The notes under the pieces were generated by a model. It saw nothing but the letters and a program-made list of their open reading frames with translations, searched no databases and had not been told where the DNA came from. Positions 7,282 to 7,406 of a stretch of DNA of 7,406 nt are shown in pieces; position 1 is the stretch's first letter; every line of letters starts with the position of its first letter. The position numbers and the translations under genes were made by a program. The stretch comes from an uncultured Bacilli bacterium (lineage in GTDB: Bacteria > Bacillota_I > Bacilli_A > RF39 > UBA660), in NCBI GenBank assembly GCA_944363895.1, contig CALVVP010000010.1:1-7406 (forward strand). The letters run 5' to 3'.

Positions 7282-7306
7282 ATACTTGTTTCTATTTTAT
7301 AAGTAT
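7282..7306. repeat. Inverted repeat over the pyrG -35 region
   Basis: ATACTT (7282-7287) and AAGTAT (7301-7306) are perfect inverted copies, extendable inward by a G-U and a U-A pair to an 8-bp stem with a 9-nt loop. It starts right after the metallopeptidase stop codon. It overlaps the -35 box and ends in the TG of the extended -10. It could be a regulator binding site or a weak terminator for the upstream operon, but no T-run follows it. It may also be chance in AT-rich DNA. Confidence 0.4.
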
Positions 7307-7314
7307 GTTATAAT
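7286..7314 (+). promoter_or_regulatory. Extended -10 promoter for pyrG
   Basis: A perfect TATAAT (7309-7314) is preceded by TATG and one base, the extended -10 form common in Gram-positive bacteria. A weak -35 TTGTTT (7286-7291, three of six) lies 17 bp upstream. Initiation is expected at about G7321 or in the A-run just before it (7316-7320), giving a leader of about 35-40 nt. Confidence 0.75.
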
Positions 7315-7316
7315 TA

Positions 7317-7355
7317 AAAAGAGCCTAGAAACTCTCGCAGTTTGGAGGTTTTTTT
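7317..7355 (+). promoter_or_regulatory. pyrG leader hairpin: attenuator-like and covering the ribosome binding site
   Basis: The core stem AAACT (7329-7333) pairs with AGTTT (7339-7343) round the loop CTCGC. After a 2x2 internal loop, CCT (7324-7326) pairs with AGG (7346-7348), which is part of the pyrG ribosome binding site GGAGG (7344-7348). Seven T follow (7349-7355) and run directly into the ATG. If the RNA began before 7321, A and G bases at 7317-7323 could also pair with the T-run. The element therefore looks like an intrinsic terminator and a translation-blocking hairpin at once. A competing 5' hairpin is possible, AGAG (7320-7323) with CTCT (7332-7335). In B. subtilis and L. lactis pyrG is controlled by a CTP-sensitive leader terminator, so regulation here is plausible but inferred. 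Confidence 0.5.
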
Positions 7356-7406
7356 ATGTCAAGATTTATTTTTGTAACTGGTGGAGTAGTGTCAGGATTA
7401 GGTAAA
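7356..7406 (+). CDS. pyrG: CTP synthase, first 17 codons (3' end outside window)
   Basis: The visible residues MSRFIFVTGGVVSGLGK match the nearly invariant start of CTP synthase (family form KYIFVTGGVVSSLGKG), including the beginning of the amidoligase ATP-binding P-loop. The enzyme makes CTP from UTP, ATP and glutamine in the cytoplasm. A glycine replaces the usual second serine of VVSSLGK. GGAGG (7344-7348) lies 7 nt before the ATG. The gene has its own promoter and a structured leader, separating it from the smc operon. The call rests on only 17 residues, but the motif is highly specific. Confidence 0.92.
   Translation, partial: MSRFIFVTGGVVSGLGK

Overview
The window is very AT-rich (GC well under one third by eye, not counted). 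All complete genes lie on the + strand, tightly packed, and most have strong AAGGAGG-type ribosome binding sites. ArgRS, TcdA, SMC and CTP synthase look like those of Bacillota. Together with the low GC this suggests a low-GC Bacilli or Mollicutes-related bacterium, such as an uncultured gut lineage. It does not look like a code-4 mycoplasma: all seven Trp codons in the window are TGG, no TGA occurs inside a gene, and all seven visible stop codons are TAA or TAG. The lineage is an inference.

Layout. Bases 1-642 are the 3' end of argS, followed after 9 bases by a stand-alone DEDDh (DnaQ-like) exonuclease. A weak AT-rich terminator hairpin (1168-1197) closes this unit. A sigma-A-type promoter (1247-1275) then starts what looks like one five-gene transcription unit with junctions of -8, +10, +11 and +27 bases. 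Its genes are tcdA (tRNA t6A dehydratase), an unrecognised basic protein of 166 aa, a pseudopilin fused to two Ig-like domains, smc (condensin ATPase, 981 aa), and a HExxH protein resembling a zinc metallopeptidase. The window ends with an extended -10 promoter, a leader of about 35 nt that folds into a terminator-like hairpin covering the ribosome binding site, and the first 17 codons of pyrG.

How it fits together. The operon mixes tRNA modification, a probable surface or DNA-uptake filament protein, chromosome organisation and a possible membrane-associated protease. No single pathway is evident. The argS-to-pyrG neighbourhood recalls an arrangement seen in Bacilli where rpoE (RNA polymerase delta) usually precedes pyrG. 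Here rpoE is absent and smc, away from its usual rnc/ftsY neighbours, lies in between.

No mobile element, CRISPR array, tRNA, rRNA or confirmed new system was seen. The points most worth a second look are the pyrG leader, the shortened SMC arms, the pilin-Ig fusion and the unclassified HExxH protein.
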